A stretch of 64,000 nucleotides of DNA from Shewanella fodinae (GCF_014651955.1 NZ_BMXW01000010.1:1-64000), one strand, 5' to 3'; counted from the stretch's first letter, positions 36,001 through 44,683 are shown. Notes: generated by a model not told the origin, from the letters alone. Program-made: numbers and translations.

Positions 36001-36558
36001 TTACGCCCACACCAGCGTTGCTACACCCAACAGGAAAAACAGTACGGCACAGATCCGATGAATAAGGGTTACTGGCAATTTACCCGCGCCCATGCTGCCG
36101 GCTATCACCACTGGCACATTGGCCAGCAATATGCCTAAGGTTGTTCCGGCAATCACCCAAGCTAAGGATTGGTACTTAGCCGCCAACACCACAGTAGCAA
36201 CTTGGGTTTTGTCGCCCATTTCGGCCAGGAAGAACAATACAAAGGTCGCCAGAAACGGGCCATAGCGGTAGAAGCGGTTATCTTCATCATCCGCTTTGTC
36301 TGGTACGAGTATCCACAGTGCTATGGCAAAAAAGCTGAAGGCTATTAGATAACGGGCAAGTTCTGGTGTCAGCCAGGTAATAGCCCAATGACCAAACCAA
36401 GCCGCCAACAAATGGTTGGCCAAGGTCGATAGCAAGATCCCGCTAATAATTGCCGTTTTATTTTTGAATCTGGCCGCCAATAACAGTGCCAGCAGTTGGG
36501 TCTTATCGCCGATTTCAGCAATCGCAACAGAGAGAGCAGAAGTGAACAGCGCTTCCAA
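36001..36558 (-). CDS. mneA: GDT1/UPF0016 manganese exporter (MneA-like)
   Basis: 185-residue inner membrane protein of the TMEM165/GDT1 family, with six helices in two homologous halves. Each half has the hallmark E-x-G-D-K-T: AEIGDKTQLLALLLAARF near the N-terminus and AEMGDKTQVATVVLAAKY in the second half. Vibrio MneA of this family exports Mn2+. The manganese riboswitch directly upstream (36634-36736) strongly supports the same job here. I start at TTG 36558, with TGAGGA seven bases upstream; the open frame reaches 36603 but its extra residues are hydrophilic and cover the expression platform of the riboswitch. Confidence 0.9.
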   Translation of the reverse strand: MEALFTSALSVAIAEIGDKTQLLALLLAARFKNKTAIISGILLSTLANHLLAAWFGHWAITWLTPELARYLIAFSFFAIALWILVPDKADDEDNRFYRYGPFLATFVLFFLAEMGDKTQVATVVLAAKYQSLAWVIAGTTLGILLANVPVVIAGSMGAGKLPVTLIHRICAVLFFLLGVATLVWA

Positions 36559-36565
36559 AATGCAA

Positions 36566-36630
36566 TCCTCAGGGGTGACTTTTAACCGGGCACAACACGC
36601 CATTCACCCCTGTTAAATGGTGCGCTGTGC
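36566..36630 (-). promoter_or_regulatory. Expression platform of the Mn riboswitch
   Basis: Between aptamer and start codon lies a 15-bp hairpin at 36590-36630 (arms beginning GCACAGCGCACCATT in RNA sense) whose loop contains CAGGGGTGA. The complement TCACCCCTG sits at 36570-36578 in genome order, immediately before the AGGA ribosome binding site. The hairpin and the nine-base loop pairing can form a pseudoknot beside the start site, consistent with translational control. There is no T-run, so it is not a standard terminator. Confidence 0.65.
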
Positions 36631-36633
36631 TCA

Positions 36634-36736
36634 GGTCTTGCCAGGCAAGTCAGACTTGCTGCATTCACCATGGCATGTGGCCAAGTTTGTTGATGAATGC
36701 ACCCACACGTTGCGGGTCGGCTACTCCCCCAAGAAC
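36634..36736 (-). promoter_or_regulatory. yybP-ykoY manganese riboswitch aptamer
   Basis: In RNA sense the element starts UUCUUGGGGGAGUAGCC, with the diagnostic GGGGAGUAG, continues through GUGCAUUCAUCAACA, has a closing GGUGAAUGC that pairs with GCAUUC, and ends GGCAAGACC, where CAAGA pairs with UCUUG of the 5' end to close P1. This matches the yybP-ykoY class, which senses Mn2+ and often precedes Mn exporters. It lies about 75 bases upstream of the GDT1-family gene on the same strand. A short ORF (36665-36901) overlapping it is a false call. Confidence 0.92.
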
Positions 36737-36938
36737 TAGAGAGGCGCTCATTATATCCAGATATTTATCTGCGGCAATCGTCAATTGCAGATTGTTCGTA
36801 TAATCAACGATATTTTTTCCGATTTTAAAGATAAATCTATTCTTGCCCGCAGCAAATGGCTCTGATAATGTCAAATCTGTGTCGATTTTTCGGAACTGCA
36901 TCAGCGCAATTTGCTGCCTAATCGCGTATTGTCACTGC

Positions 36939-36953
36939 TTTCCACTGTGGAAA
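36939..36953. promoter_or_regulatory. Perfect palindrome upstream of the TyrP-like gene
   Basis: TTTCCACTGTGGAAA, about 45 bases before the GTG start of the permease. It is not a TyrR box (TGTAAA-N6-TTTACA). It may be an operator of an unknown regulator. Confidence 0.3.
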
Positions 36954-36997
36954 ACCCGGCCACCCCAAAAATAACAATGACAAACAGGATCTAGTTC

Positions 36998-38185
36998 GTG
37001 AACCTTAAAATAGTTGGATCGATTGCGATCGTGGCTGGTACCGCTATTGGTGCTGGCATGTTGGCCTTGCCATTAGCTACTGCCGCCATGGGTTTGGTGC
37101 CCGCGTTGATGCTGATGATCGTCGTCTGGGCGATTTCCGCTTATACCTCGTTGCTGATGCTGGAAGTGAATTTGCGCTCGGGAATCGGTGATAATCTGCA
37201 TGTCATCACCGGTAAGTCGTTAGGGCGTAAAGGGCAGATCGTTCAGAGTCTGTCGTTTCTGAGTTTGTTGTTTGCGCTAACCGCAGCTTATCTCACCGGC
37301 GGTGCGGATTTATTGATGCTAAAAGCCAAAACTTGGTTTGATATAGTATTGGACAATCAAACCGCAGTGTTGTTGTTTACCTTTATTCTGGGTGGCTTCG
37401 CGGCGCTGGGCGTGCACTGGATTGATAAGCTGTCGCGAGCACTGTTTTCTACCATGGTGGTCTTGTTAGCGCTGGTATTGGTGTTTTTGTTGCCAGAGGT
37501 GAGCTACAGCGCACTGGCGCAGCGGGCGGCAACCAATTCGCTAACAGCGGTTTGGCTCAGTGCTATCCCGGTGGTGGTGACATCTTTTGGCTTCCATGTC
37601 TGCATTGCCACCCTCGTGCGCTATCTGGATGGTGATGTACCTTCGCTGCGCAAAGTATTGCTCATTGGTTCTACTATCCCATTGTTCTGTTATGTATTGT
37701 GGCTGCTGGTGACGCTTGGTACTGTCGGTGGCGAGGCTATCGCCGGGTTTAATGGTTCGCTGTCTAAACTTATCAGTACGTTGCAGGAAATCTCCGCTCA
37801 ACCGTTGATCAGTAAGTTTATTGGCTTGTTTGCCGATCTGGCGCTGATCACCTCGTTCCTCGGTGTCACCATGAGTCTGTTTGACTTTAACGCCGAACTA
37901 ATCCGTGCTCAGAATTCTTGGGGGGGGCGTACACAAACCTGGTTGCTGACGTTTCTGCCACCACTGGCTTGTGCGCTGTTTGTGCCGGAAGGTTTTATCG
38001 CCTTGCTGGGATTTGCTGCGATCCCGTTGGTGGTGATAACCGTATTTTTGCCAGCCATTATCGCCATGAAACAGCGTGCTCAGGCGTCTGTGGGTTATCA
38101 GGTTAGCGGTGGCAATGCGGCCCTATGGCTGCTGATGCTGATGGGGAGCGTGATTATTGTGGCGCAGTTGTATGCCGCAACTTAA
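36998..38185 (+). CDS. Aromatic amino acid permease (TyrP/HAAAP family)
   Basis: 395-residue inner membrane symporter with eleven likely helices, of the hydroxy/aromatic amino acid permease family. It shows the family start IVGSIAIVAGTAIGAGMLALPLATA and the mid-protein SFGFHVCIATLVRYLDGD. Proton-driven uptake of tyrosine, or tryptophan, is expected; TyrP is the nearest by eye. The start is GTG at 36998 with AGGAT upstream. It is divergent from the Mn exporter riboswitch, so both promoters must lie in about 260 bases. A good terminator follows at 38269-38294. Confidence 0.88.
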   Translation: MNLKIVGSIAIVAGTAIGAGMLALPLATAAMGLVPALMLMIVVWAISAYTSLLMLEVNLRSGIGDNLHVITGKSLGRKGQIVQSLSFLSLLFALTAAYLTGGADLLMLKAKTWFDIVLDNQTAVLLFTFILGGFAALGVHWIDKLSRALFSTMVVLLALVLVFLLPEVSYSALAQRAATNSLTAVWLSAIPVVVTSFGFHVCIATLVRYLDGDVPSLRKVLLIGSTIPLFCYVLWLLVTLGTVGGEAIAGFNGSLSKLISTLQEISAQPLISKFIGLFADLALITSFLGVTMSLFDFNAELIRAQNSWGGRTQTWLLTFLPPLACALFVPEGFIALLGFAAIPLVVITVFLPAIIAMKQRAQASVGYQVSGGNAALWLLMLMGSVIIVAQLYAAT

Positions 38186-38191
38186 AGCGCT

Positions 38192-38235
38192 TTGTAAGCG
38201 AGTTTGTCCATAGCCACTGTCTTGTAAGCGAGTTT
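38192..38235. repeat. Short direct repeat, two copies 30 bases apart
   Basis: TTGTAAGCGAGTTT occurs at 38192-38205 and 38222-38235, just after the TyrP-like gene. Purpose unknown. Confidence 0.6.
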
Positions 38236-38268
38236 TTCAGACAGCTTCTGCGTTGTTATATCTGTGTT

Positions 38269-38294
38269 AAAGTCGGGTCTAGCCCGACTTTTTT
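38269..38294 (+). terminator. Rho-independent terminator after the TyrP-like gene
   Basis: AAGTCGGG/CCCGACTTTTTT stem with loop TCTAG. Confidence 0.9.
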
Positions 38295-38350
38295 ATTGTC
38301 TGCTAAATTGTTAGGGCAGCGATTAAATTTATCCAGAGGAACTGAAACTA

Positions 38351-40507
38351 ATGCGAAAACTAATTCTCGCTGGCACCATGATAGCCAGTTTTGCTGCGCT
38401 TGCTGATGAGGGAATGTGGCAGCCCGATCAGTTGCCAGCTATGGCGCAGCAATTGAAAGCGAAAGGGCTGGAGATTGACCCAAAATCCATCTCCAAGTTG
38501 ACTGAATTTCCCATGAATGCGGTGATTAGCCTCGGTGGTTGCACGGCATCTTTTGTATCACCCAAGGGACTGGTTGTGACTAACCATCACTGTGCCTACG
38601 GCTCGGTACAATATAATTCCACTCCAGAAAACAACTTGTTGCAGAACGGTTTTCTGGCACATTCGCTGAAAGAGGAACTGCCAGCAGCCCCGGGTTCCCG
38701 TGTGTATGTTACGGAAGCCGTCACCAATGTGACTGATAAAGTGAATCAGCATACTGCCAAGTTAACTGGCGCTGACTTTTACACCGCGGTTGAGATGGCT
38801 GAAAAGAGTCTGGTGGCCGATTGTGAACAAGCGGCAGGTTATCGCTGTCAGGTGTACAGTTTTCACGGTGGGCTGGAATACTATCTAGTGAAACAGCTGG
38901 AAATTCGCGATGTGCGTTTGGTGTACAACCCAGCGCTCAGCGTGGGTAAATACGGTGGAGATGTCGATAACTGGATGTGGCCACGTCACACCGGCGATTT
39001 TTCTTTCTACCGCGCCTACGTTGGTAAAGATGGCAAGCCTGCAGATTACAGCCAAGATAATGTGCCGTATCAGCCAAAGAGCTTCTTGAAAGTTTCGGCT
39101 AAAGGTGTGGCTGAAGGTGACTTTGTCATGGTGGCCGGTTACCCAGGACGTACCAACCGTTATCGCACTGCTGAAGAAGTGCAAAACCAGTTTGAGCACT
39201 ACTACCCAGCAGCAAAAGAACTGCGAGAAACACTGATCAACATCATCCGTGATACTGCGCCAGAAGGCAGTGAAGCGCGGATCAAATACGAAAGCATGCT
39301 GGCAGGATTGGCAAACTACGCTAAAAACTTTACCTCCATGATAGAGTTTTATGGCAAGTCGTCGATGCTGAGTGACAAAAAGGCGCAGGAGCAGCAACTG
39401 AACCAATGGTTAGCGGCAGATAAACAGCGTGAACAACAGTATGGCAAGGTGCTTCATCAGCTCGATACACTGGTGCAGCAAGGGCAGCAACACCAGCAGC
39501 GAGATCTGATCCTCGGTTATCTTGGTTACACCACCATGATGCCAACTGCCGAACGTCTGTTGCGTTTAGCCCATGAGAAACAACTGCCCGATATGCAACG
39601 GGAACCGGGATTCCAGCAGCGTGATATGAATCGTTTTACCTCTGGGCTGGAACGCATTGATCGGCGCTATGCTGCTTCAGTGGATAAGGCGATGACACTG
39701 GAGTTGTTGAAACGCTATGCCGCCTTACCTAAGACCGAACGTTTACCGGCGCTGGACCAATTCTTTGGTATTAAAGACAAACTCAATCTGCAACAATTGC
39801 AGCAGCAACTGGATAAAATGTACGCGGCAACAACATTGGCAGATAAAAGTGTCAGACTGGGCTGGATGGATAAGTCCGTCGCGGAGTTTGAACAGTCTAA
39901 AGATCCGATGATCCGTTTTGCGGTTGCCATGTATGACACCAATAAACAACTGCGCGATGCTGAGAAACAACTGGATGGTGAGCTGATGAAAGTACGGCCG
40001 CAATATATGGCTGCTATCATCGCCTATTACCACAGTTTAGGTAAACCTGTGTATGCCGATGCTAACTCCAGCTTGCGTGTCACTTATGGTAATGTCAAAG
40101 GCTACTCCCCTAAAGATGGCCTGTACGCTGTGCCATTTACGCGTTTGCAGGGGATCGCCCAGAAAGATACCGGCGTTGAACCGTTCGATGCCCCTAAGGC
40201 TGAGTTGAAGCTCATCAAAGATAAAGCCTATGGCGACTATTACGTGAAAGCACTAGATTCGGTGCCAGTTAACTTCCTGTCGACAGTTGATACCACTGGC
40301 GGTAACTCTGGTTCACCCACGCTGAATGGCCGTGCGGAACTGGTGGGACTCCTGTTTGACGGGGTGTATGAGAGCATCATCGGTGACTGGAACTATGACG
40401 ATGACATCAATCGCTCAATCCATGTCGACAGTCGTTATATGTTGTGGGTGATGAAGTATCTTGACCATGCCGACAATCTGTTGGATGAAATGGTGATTAC
40501 TCACTAA
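38351..40507 (+). CDS. S46 family dipeptidyl peptidase, DPP7-like
   Basis: 718-residue secreted serine exopeptidase of family S46, removing dipeptides from the N-terminus of peptides in the periplasm. A signal peptide is seen (MRKLILAGTMIASFAALA), with the mature protein starting DEGMWQPDQLP. The triad is His80 in TNHHCAYG, Asp in GGDVDNWMWPRHTGDF and Ser653 in GGNSGSPTLN. Residue 671, 18 after the catalytic Ser, is Gly (LLFDGVYES); in known enzymes Gly here marks DPP7 with hydrophobic P1 preference, while Arg marks DPP11 with Asp/Glu preference. The substrate call is therefore an inference from one position. A helical middle domain spans about 280-550. Such enzymes help asaccharolytic or peptide-using bacteria feed on amino acids. 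Confidence 0.93.
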   Translation: MRKLILAGTMIASFAALADEGMWQPDQLPAMAQQLKAKGLEIDPKSISKLTEFPMNAVISLGGCTASFVSPKGLVVTNHHCAYGSVQYNSTPENNLLQNGFLAHSLKEELPAAPGSRVYVTEAVTNVTDKVNQHTAKLTGADFYTAVEMAEKSLVADCEQAAGYRCQVYSFHGGLEYYLVKQLEIRDVRLVYNPALSVGKYGGDVDNWMWPRHTGDFSFYRAYVGKDGKPADYSQDNVPYQPKSFLKVSAKGVAEGDFVMVAGYPGRTNRYRTAEEVQNQFEHYYPAAKELRETLINIIRDTAPEGSEARIKYESMLAGLANYAKNFTSMIEFYGKSSMLSDKKAQEQQLNQWLAADKQREQQYGKVLHQLDTLVQQGQQHQQRDLILGYLGYTTMMPTAERLLRLAHEKQLPDMQREPGFQQRDMNRFTSGLERIDRRYAASVDKAMTLELLKRYAALPKTERLPALDQFFGIKDKLNLQQLQQQLDKMYAATTLADKSVRLGWMDKSVAEFEQSKDPMIRFAVAMYDTNKQLRDAEKQLDGELMKVRPQYMAAIIAYYHSLGKPVYADANSSLRVTYGNVKGYSPKDGLYAVPFTRLQGIAQKDTGVEPFDAPKAELKLIKDKAYGDYYVKALDSVPVNFLSTVDTTGGNSGSPTLNGRAELVGLLFDGVYESIIGDWNYDDDINRSIHVDSRYMLWVMKYLDHADNLLDEMVITH

Positions 40508-40542
40508 TTCTCAGGTTAATACTGAAGGTTAGCTCTGATGAG

Positions 40543-40582
40543 ATGAAGCCCCGACAGCGATATACCTCGGGGCTTCATTTTT
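40543..40582. terminator. Terminator between convergent S46 and MATE genes
   Basis: ATGAAGCCCCGA/TCGGGGCTTCAT with a 12-base loop and a T-run on +; the stem also follows the MATE gene on -. Confidence 0.85.
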
Positions 40583-40584
40583 GG

Positions 40585-42000
40585 TTAATGAGTTGCCGCT
40601 TGTAGTGGCTCTACCAACACTTTGCCTTGCCAGCGGCGACTGCACCAGCGCCAATACATTGCTAAACCGCGAACCCATTCATCACACGCCAGTGCCAACC
40701 AAATGCCTACCAAGCCATAGCCAAAGTGGATCCCTAATAACCAGGCCAGCGGCACTGCAATACCCCACATGGAAAATAGTGCCATCATCAACGGAAAACG
40801 GGCATCTCCGGTTGCTCGAAGCGCGTTGATCACAATCAAGTTAAACGTTCGACCGGGCTCCATGAAGACACTGATAAAAAACAGCGGTGCGATCAGTGAC
40901 AGTACTCCTTCATCACCCGTAAATAATCCGACGATACTGCGGCCGCTCAATGCAAAGCCTGTAGCAATAATAATGGTGGCCAACAGTCCTATCTTGAGGG
41001 TTTTCAGTAGCCGGGTATAAGCCAGTTCAAACAGCCTGCCACCGGCCAGATGGCCGATGATGATTTCATTGCCCATGCCGATGGACAGCCCAAATAGCAT
41101 AATAAAGGTACAGATCTGAAAATAGTAAGCGTGAGTCGCCAGTGCCTGATCACCCATCAGCCCAACAAATGAAGTTACCACCATGAATTGCAGCAACCAG
41201 GAAAGATTCTCTCCGGCGGCGGGCAAACCGATTTTCAATACCTTCGCAAGCATCTCGCGCTGTGGGCGCAGCAGCTCTGTGGGCAATAAACGAATACCGG
41301 TATTGCGTTGCAGTAACCAGACTAATAACACCAGACCAAACAGGCGTCCGGCAACGGTACTGATAGCAACCCCAGCAACCCCCATCTGCGGCAGTCCAAA
41401 CCAGCCGTAAAGCAGCAACAGATTGCTGCCAAAGGTTATCAGGTTCACTACTGCAGTGGCATACATCGCTTCGCGGGTATATCCGTGGGCGCGCAAGGTG
41501 GCCGCCAGACAGAGTGCGGCGGCCTCTGGTAACAGACACAGACCAACAATCATCAGATATAGCTGACCATCCGCCAGTAGGTCCTGCGGTAGATTCATCA
41601 ACGTCAGAATCGGTGTGGCACTGCTGATAACTCCCACTGCGGCCAACAGTCCCACTACTAGATTGAAGCTGATTGCTGTGTGGATGACCGTGCGGGCTTT
41701 GGCGTTGTCACCAGCCCCAAGATACTGAGTGATCACCACGCTGGTACCAATACTGACAAAGCTGAATAGGGTAATTGCCAGACTGAACACTTGGTTGCCT
41801 ACAGCCAGTGCCGCCACTTCCCGGTAAGAGATGTGGCTGACCATGAAGGTGTTGATGGCACCAGTGAGAAAGTGCAATGACAGATCAATAAACAATGGCC
41901 AGCTCAGCATAAACAGTGAGCCTGGCCCTTGACGATGTGGGTTGCGCATTAAAAATTCCAACACAGAATAACCGGGAACCCGGCAGTAAAATTGGCTCAT
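40585..42000 (-). CDS. MATE family multidrug/solute efflux transporter
   Basis: 471-residue inner membrane protein with twelve helices in two MatE modules. Typical features are LFIDLSLHFLTGAINTFMVSHIS at the first helix, the long VNLITFGSNLLLLYGWFG region and a second half starting near residue 240 (GLPAAGENLSWLLQF). Family members expel cationic drugs or metabolites in exchange for Na+ or H+. AGGAGCGG directly precedes the ATG at 42000. No regulator is adjacent; the gene seems monocistronic. Substrate unknown. Confidence 0.9.
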   Translation of the reverse strand: MSQFYCRVPGYSVLEFLMRNPHRQGPGSLFMLSWPLFIDLSLHFLTGAINTFMVSHISYREVAALAVGNQVFSLAITLFSFVSIGTSVVITQYLGAGDNAKARTVIHTAISFNLVVGLLAAVGVISSATPILTLMNLPQDLLADGQLYLMIVGLCLLPEAAALCLAATLRAHGYTREAMYATAVVNLITFGSNLLLLYGWFGLPQMGVAGVAISTVAGRLFGLVLLVWLLQRNTGIRLLPTELLRPQREMLAKVLKIGLPAAGENLSWLLQFMVVTSFVGLMGDQALATHAYYFQICTFIMLFGLSIGMGNEIIIGHLAGGRLFELAYTRLLKTLKIGLLATIIIATGFALSGRSIVGLFTGDEGVLSLIAPLFFISVFMEPGRTFNLIVINALRATGDARFPLMMALFSMWGIAVPLAWLLGIHFGYGLVGIWLALACDEWVRGLAMYWRWCSRRWQGKVLVEPLQAATH

Positions 42001-42243
42001 ACCGCTCCTGACAGCCTGTGGGCACAGGTGTCGATGGCGTGCGGTACGACGCGACTATTGTAACGCTTCGGCGAAGAAATCCACCTGGCTGCGGTAAAAA
42101 AGACTAGAGCGTTAGCGTTAAGTTACGTTTTTGTATGGCTTGCTGTGGATAAATGCGGTTTATTTCACAATTTTTGCCGTTGAATGTTAAGATCCAGCAG
42201 ATTTTTAGTGGGATAAACATCTGTTTTACAATTGGAGAATGAT

Positions 42244-42981
42244 ATGAAATCACTGCTCGGGATGGCCGCGTTGTTAGCCATTGCCCCCTGTACCCACGCG
42301 GCGTCCGACTTTGTGAAAGGCGATGCAACCTTTGCCGGCGAAGCTGAGTTAGGTGCCACAGTGACCACAGGTAACACTGAAACTACCTCAGTTAAGGGAC
42401 GACTGGCCATGAAGCAGGAACTTGGCAAATGGGAAAATCAGTATCTTATTGAAGGGTTGTACAAGGAAGACACCGATGAAGTGACTGCCAAACGCTATCT
42501 TGGCAGTATTCAGGGCAACTATCGCTTTGATGGCCGCAGTTATATGTTTGCCACCGGCGGATATGAAGTTGACCCGTTCACAGGCTATGACTACAAATTC
42601 AATACTGCGGCCGGTTATGGTTACCGCCTCTATCAGGGGAACAGCAGTTTCCTAGATGGCGAAATTGGTCCTGGTTATCAGTATCAGCGCCTAGACAGCG
42701 AACAGCAGCAGGAGCTGGGCTATACCTCTGAAGCCAGCTGGGTCGCACATGGTGTGTTGAACTATGAATTGGAAATCAGTGAAACTTCCAAGTTCAAGCA
42801 GATGTTTGTTGCTGACTATGGTGATAAACTGGACGCCCGTTCCGAAACTTCCGTCACGGCGAATATCATCGGTGCACTGGCGATGAAGTTTGCAGTGATT
42901 GTTCGTTATAACAGTGATCCACTGGATGACAAGAAAAGCACTGACACAGAAACCAACATGACGTTGCTGTACTCTTTCTGA
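42244..42981 (+). CDS. DUF481 outer membrane beta-barrel protein (YdiY-like)
   Basis: 245-residue protein with a signal peptide (MKSLLGMAALLAIAPCTHA) and a chain of alternating beta-strands ending in Phe (TNMTLLYSF), as expected for an outer membrane barrel. The DUF481 pattern is clear: GEAELGATVTTGNTETTSV near the mature N-terminus, YKEDTDEVTAKRYLG, GYRLY and GPGYQYQRL. Members are called salt-induced outer membrane proteins, but function is unknown. The ATG at 42244 has GGAG six bases upstream; a TTG at 42232 lies within that site and is unlikely. The gene stands before nhaD, which may point to an ionic stress theme. Confidence 0.88.
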   Translation: MKSLLGMAALLAIAPCTHAASDFVKGDATFAGEAELGATVTTGNTETTSVKGRLAMKQELGKWENQYLIEGLYKEDTDEVTAKRYLGSIQGNYRFDGRSYMFATGGYEVDPFTGYDYKFNTAAGYGYRLYQGNSSFLDGEIGPGYQYQRLDSEQQQELGYTSEASWVAHGVLNYELEISETSKFKQMFVADYGDKLDARSETSVTANIIGALAMKFAVIVRYNSDPLDDKKSTDTETNMTLLYSF

Positions 42982-43011
42982 GTTTTGGGCGCTTATTCTG
43001 TGATCAACCAA

Positions 43012-43033
43012 AAAGGCACCTTAGGGTGCCTTT
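43012..43033 (+). terminator. Terminator of the DUF481 gene
   Basis: AAAGGCACC/GGTGCCTTT stem with loop TTAG, about 30 bases after the stop. Confidence 0.8.
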
Positions 43034-43078
43034 GTGATCTCTGTCCCAGCATGGAATTATGACGTAAAAAAACAGTTG

Positions 43079-43148
43079 ATCGCGTCGCTGGATGACTGAT
43101 TATCTGCTTTGCCGAGTCACCAGAAGTTTACTGATCATCCATCACGAT
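43079..43148 (+). promoter_or_regulatory. Structured leader of nhaD with competing hairpins
   Basis: CTGGATGACT (43088-43097) can pair with AGTCACCAG (43115-43123), while the overlapping TGGATGA (43089-43095) can instead pair with TCATCCA (43135-43141), backed by ATCG/CGAT outside. The two folds exclude each other. No known riboswitch signature was recognised. Confidence 0.45.
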
Positions 43149-43206
43149 TGCTCCGGGGCTATGGTAGTTTCTAATAAAAAATCCCTTCCCATAATGAGAG
43201 ATAAAA

Positions 43207-44661
43207 ATGAAGTTGAAGCATATGTACCGAGGACCTGCAGTCGTTCTGGCGTGCTTGCTGGCCATGGTTTCTCCCGCCGTAATGGCAGGTACTGAAGCTG
43301 AGGCACAGTTGTCACTGACCCACTCCGGCGTAGGCTATTTCGCAATCGCGATGTTTGTCCTGGCCTATCTGATGGTCATGATGGAGGAAAAATTACACAT
43401 CAGAAAATCCAAGCCAGTGATTGTGGCAGCCGGATTAATCTGGGGTGTTATTGGCTTTATTTATACTCAGCACGGTATGCCGCATATCGCGGAAACTGCA
43501 TTCAAAGACGATTTGCTGGAGTATGCCGAGTTATTCCTGTTCCTGCTGGCGGCTATGACCTATATCAACGCAATGGAAGAGCGAAGATTGTTTGATGCCT
43601 TGCGTGCTTGGATGGTAGGCAAAGGCTTTACACTGCGACAGGTGTTTTGGATTACCGGTTTTCTGGCATTCTTTATTTCACCTATCGCCGATAACCTGAC
43701 CACAGCGTTGTTGATGTGTGCTGTCGTTATGAAAATGGCGGGCGATGATAAACGCTTTATTACGGTTGCCTGTATCAATATCGTGGTCGGTGCCAACGCT
43801 GGTGGTGCCTTCAGCCCCTTTGGTGATATCACCACGCTCATGGTGTGGCAAAAAGGTGTAGTTCAGTTCGCACAGTTCTTTGATCTGTTTATTCCGGCGC
43901 TGGTGAATTTCGTGGTGCCTGCGGCTATCATGAGTTTCTTTATCTCCAACCACGGCAGCTCTGCCATGGTTGAGAAAGTCCATATGAAACCCGGTGCACG
44001 CCGCATTGTGGCGCTGTTCCTGTTCACCATCTGTTTAGCGGTGTGCGCTCACTCATTTATGGGAATGCCTCCTGTGCTGGGGATGATGACCGGGCTGGGG
44101 CTGCTGCAGTGCTTTGGTTTCTATCTGCGTCGTAACTTTAACAAAGCAGTAGCGCGTATTCGCCAAGAAGCTGAAAATGAGCACGACGAGAAGCGTCTGG
44201 CGAATGTCGGCGAACTGGTGCCATTTGATGTGTTCTCCCGTATTGCCCGTGCTGAATGGGACACGCTGCTGTTTTTCTATGGCGTGATCATGTGTGTCGG
44301 TGGCCTAGGTTTTATCGGTTATCTGGCCAGCGTTTCAGAGGCCATGTATGGTCATTGGAACCCAACCTATGCCAACGTTGCTATTGGGGTGTTGTCTTCT
44401 GTGGTGGACAACATTCCGGTGATGTTCGCGGTATTGACGATGAACCCTGATATGTCTACAGGCCAGTGGTTGCTGGTGACCATGACCGCCGGTGTTGGTG
44501 GTAGCTTGTTGTCTATTGGTAGTGCCGCCGGAGTAGCGTTGATGGGGCAAGCGCGGGGTATTTACACCTTTGGTTCCCATTTGCGCTGGACTCCAGTGAT
44601 TGCACTTGGTTACATTGCCAGTATTTTGGTGCACCTGTTGCTGAATCATAGTTTGTTTTAG
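43207..44661 (+). CDS. nhaD: Na+/H+ antiporter NhaD
   Basis: 484-residue inner membrane antiporter of the NhaD type, expelling Na+ (or Li+) against protons. Segments matching NhaD include ITGFLAFFISPIADNLTTALL, GANAGGAFSPFGDITTLMVW, SVVDNIPVMFAVLTMNP and MTAGVGGSLLSIGSAAGVALMG, where conserved acidic and polar residues in the core helices lie. About twelve helices; the first may be cleaved or act as an anchor (VVLACLLAMVSPAVMAG). Upstream is a leader with two competing hairpins, and downstream are three consecutive hairpins. The site GAGAGA precedes the ATG. Typical of halotolerant marine gammaproteobacteria. Confidence 0.95.
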   Translation: MKLKHMYRGPAVVLACLLAMVSPAVMAGTEAEAQLSLTHSGVGYFAIAMFVLAYLMVMMEEKLHIRKSKPVIVAAGLIWGVIGFIYTQHGMPHIAETAFKDDLLEYAELFLFLLAAMTYINAMEERRLFDALRAWMVGKGFTLRQVFWITGFLAFFISPIADNLTTALLMCAVVMKMAGDDKRFITVACINIVVGANAGGAFSPFGDITTLMVWQKGVVQFAQFFDLFIPALVNFVVPAAIMSFFISNHGSSAMVEKVHMKPGARRIVALFLFTICLAVCAHSFMGMPPVLGMMTGLGLLQCFGFYLRRNFNKAVARIRQEAENEHDEKRLANVGELVPFDVFSRIARAEWDTLLFFYGVIMCVGGLGFIGYLASVSEAMYGHWNPTYANVAIGVLSSVVDNIPVMFAVLTMNPDMSTGQWLLVTMTAGVGGSLLSIGSAAGVALMGQARGIYTFGSHLRWTPVIALGYIASILVHLLLNHSLF

Positions 44662-44683
44662 TTAAGTAGTTGTTTCAATAAGT

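Noticed and set aside
36665..36901. Minus-strand ORF of 78 codons upstream of the Mn exporter
   Set aside because: Its 3' half is the yybP-ykoY riboswitch aptamer, whose structure explains the conservation; no ribosome binding site or family was seen.
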